A stretch of DNA of 64,000 nt from Zavarzinella sp. (GTDB taxonomy: Bacteria; Planctomycetota; Planctomycetia; Gemmatales; Gemmataceae), in contig JAWKTI010000001.1 of assembly GCA_041399155.1 (NCBI GenBank), forward strand, positions 558,001 to 622,000, written 5' to 3'. Shown here in pieces: positions 63,210 through 64,000 of this stretch. Within the stretch, counting starts at the first letter, position 1, and each line of letters opens with the position of its first letter. The translations under genes were made by a program, and so were the position numbers. The notes under the pieces were generated by a model, which did no database searches, was not told where the DNA came from, and saw only the letters and a list, made by a program, of their open reading frames with translations.

Positions 63210-64000
63210 ATGCGTTTTCTGATTTGTCTGATGCTGGCAGTTGCAGGCACCACCGCATACGGTGCGGATCCTGCCACAGGCGACTGGCCGGGCTGGCGTG
63301 GCTCTGACCGGACTGGTTTGTCGAAAGAAAAAGGGATTCTGAAAGAATGGCCCGAAGCAGGCCCGAAGCAACTCTGGCAAATCAAGGGGCTGGGCACGGG
63401 CTACTCCACCCCATCGGTCAGCAATGGCAAGATCTTTGTGATGGGCTCCAAACCAACCGAAGCCCCACCTGCAGAACAGGGTGGCAAAAAAAATCGCGGC
63501 GGCAGTGGCAAAGAATTTATCTTCGCACTAAATGAAAAAGATGGTTCTGTGGCTTGGGAAGTGGAAGTCGGCGTTACCGCTGGTGGCTACCCTGGCCCAC
63601 GTTCCACACCCACCATCGACAATGGTGTGGCTTATGCCATCAGTTCCAATGGCATTCTGGCAGCAGTGGCCATTGATACCGGCAAAATCAAATACACCGT
63701 GGACTTTAAGAAAGATTTCAAAGGCAATTCCGGTGGCTGGGCTTATACGGAATCGCCCCTGATTGATGGCGATCTGCTGATTTGCACCCCAGGTGCCACT
63801 GATGCAACCATTGTTGCTTTGAAGAAAGCTGATGGCTCGGTGGTCTGGAAGGCTTCCACCAAAGACCTGGTGGGAATGAAACGCAGCTACGGCACCGCGG
63901 GTTATTCATCACCCATTGTCGCCACTATCGCTGGCGAAAAACAATACGTGCAATTCGTTTCTGGTGGGGTGATTGGTGTATCTGCAGCCGATGGCAAAGT
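63210..64000 (+). CDS. Exported PQQ-like beta-propeller protein (3' end outside window)
   Basis: Begins at ATG 63210, nine bases after GAGAGG, and runs off the right edge after 263 codons. The N-terminus is a signal peptide (MRFLICLMLAVAGTTAYG). The mature part opens DWPGWRGSDRTGLSKEKGILKEWPE, the usual start of planctomycete PQQ-binding-like propellers, followed by blades such as STPTIDNGVAYAISSNGILAAVAIDTGKIKY and ATIVALKKADGSVVWKAS. PQQ binding itself is not certain. It may continue the unit of the diheme and isomerase-like genes 100 bases upstream. Confidence 0.85.
   Translation, partial: MRFLICLMLAVAGTTAYGADPATGDWPGWRGSDRTGLSKEKGILKEWPEAGPKQLWQIKGLGTGYSTPSVSNGKIFVMGSKPTEAPPAEQGGKKNRGGSGKEFIFALNEKDGSVAWEVEVGVTAGGYPGPRSTPTIDNGVAYAISSNGILAAVAIDTGKIKYTVDFKKDFKGNSGGWAYTESPLIDGDLLICTPGATDATIVALKKADGSVVWKASTKDLVGMKRSYGTAGYSSPIVATIAGEKQYVQFVSGGVIGVSAADGK

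Overview
The window looks like a chromosomal segment of a planctomycete, probably close to the Gemmata group. This is inferred from gene content: Ser/Thr kinases joined to accessory domains, a formylglycine-generating-enzyme (FGE/SUMF1-type) domain behind a kinase, very long WD40 and PQQ-like propellers, von Willebrand A (VWA) proteins, a Tat-exported sugar isomerase-like protein, a Gfo/Idh/MocA relic and a diheme protein related to hydrazine synthase alpha. There are no integrases, transposases, rRNA genes or CRISPR arrays. One tRNA gene is present.

Layout. 0-7.3 kb: a partial exported VWA protein, a coiled-coil protein, and a kinase whose FGE-like domain sits in the -1 frame behind an A-AAA-AAC slippery site. 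7.5-13.3 kb: a tightly overlapped cbb3 oxidase operon, ccoS-ccoN-ccoO-ccoP-ccoI, whose copper ATPase carries a Met/Gly-rich membrane extension. 13.3-32.5 kb: mostly single genes: M16 peptidase, ATP-grasp, VWA, TPR membrane protein, aldo/keto reductase, WecG-type glycosyltransferase, an alpha/beta-hydrolase without its nucleophile, the CCA-adding enzyme, trpS, a GT4 glycosyltransferase, a ThiF-like protein, a membrane GTPase coupled to queG, and a LolA-like protein.

32.7-40.9 kb, all on the minus strand: the Fe-S assembly locus iscR-iscS-iscU-iscA-hscB-tRNA-Val-hscA-iscX, then a 5'-truncated oxidoreductase, then a 2Fe-2S ferredoxin/protein-kinase fusion. The usual isc ferredoxin gene is missing from its place between hscA and iscX. 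The fused ferredoxin domain is the only [2Fe-2S] ferredoxin seen nearby. A dyad upstream of iscR overlaps its presumed promoter.

41.4-49.9 kb: a HemX/CcsA-type membrane protein coupled to hemA; converging on it, an operon of a helical-repeat protein, a J-like protein and a GrpE-like protein with no Hsp70 of its own; and a large protein with a GH38-like C-terminal half. 50.2-53.4 kb: a secreted sialidase followed directly by an N-acylglucosamine 2-epimerase, preceded by 37-nt tandem repeats. 53.4-64 kb: a 1509-residue WD40 protein, an uncharacterised protein bracketed by two near-identical palindromes, an HzsA-related diheme protein, a sugar isomerase-like protein and a partial PQQ-like propeller.

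The observations most worth following up are the possible programmed frameshift joining kinase and FGE domains, the ferredoxin-kinase fusion beside the isc genes, the GNLGM-rich extension on CcoI, the J-like/GrpE-like operon, and the HzsA-related protein. All functional statements rest on reading motifs by eye. No database search was possible.
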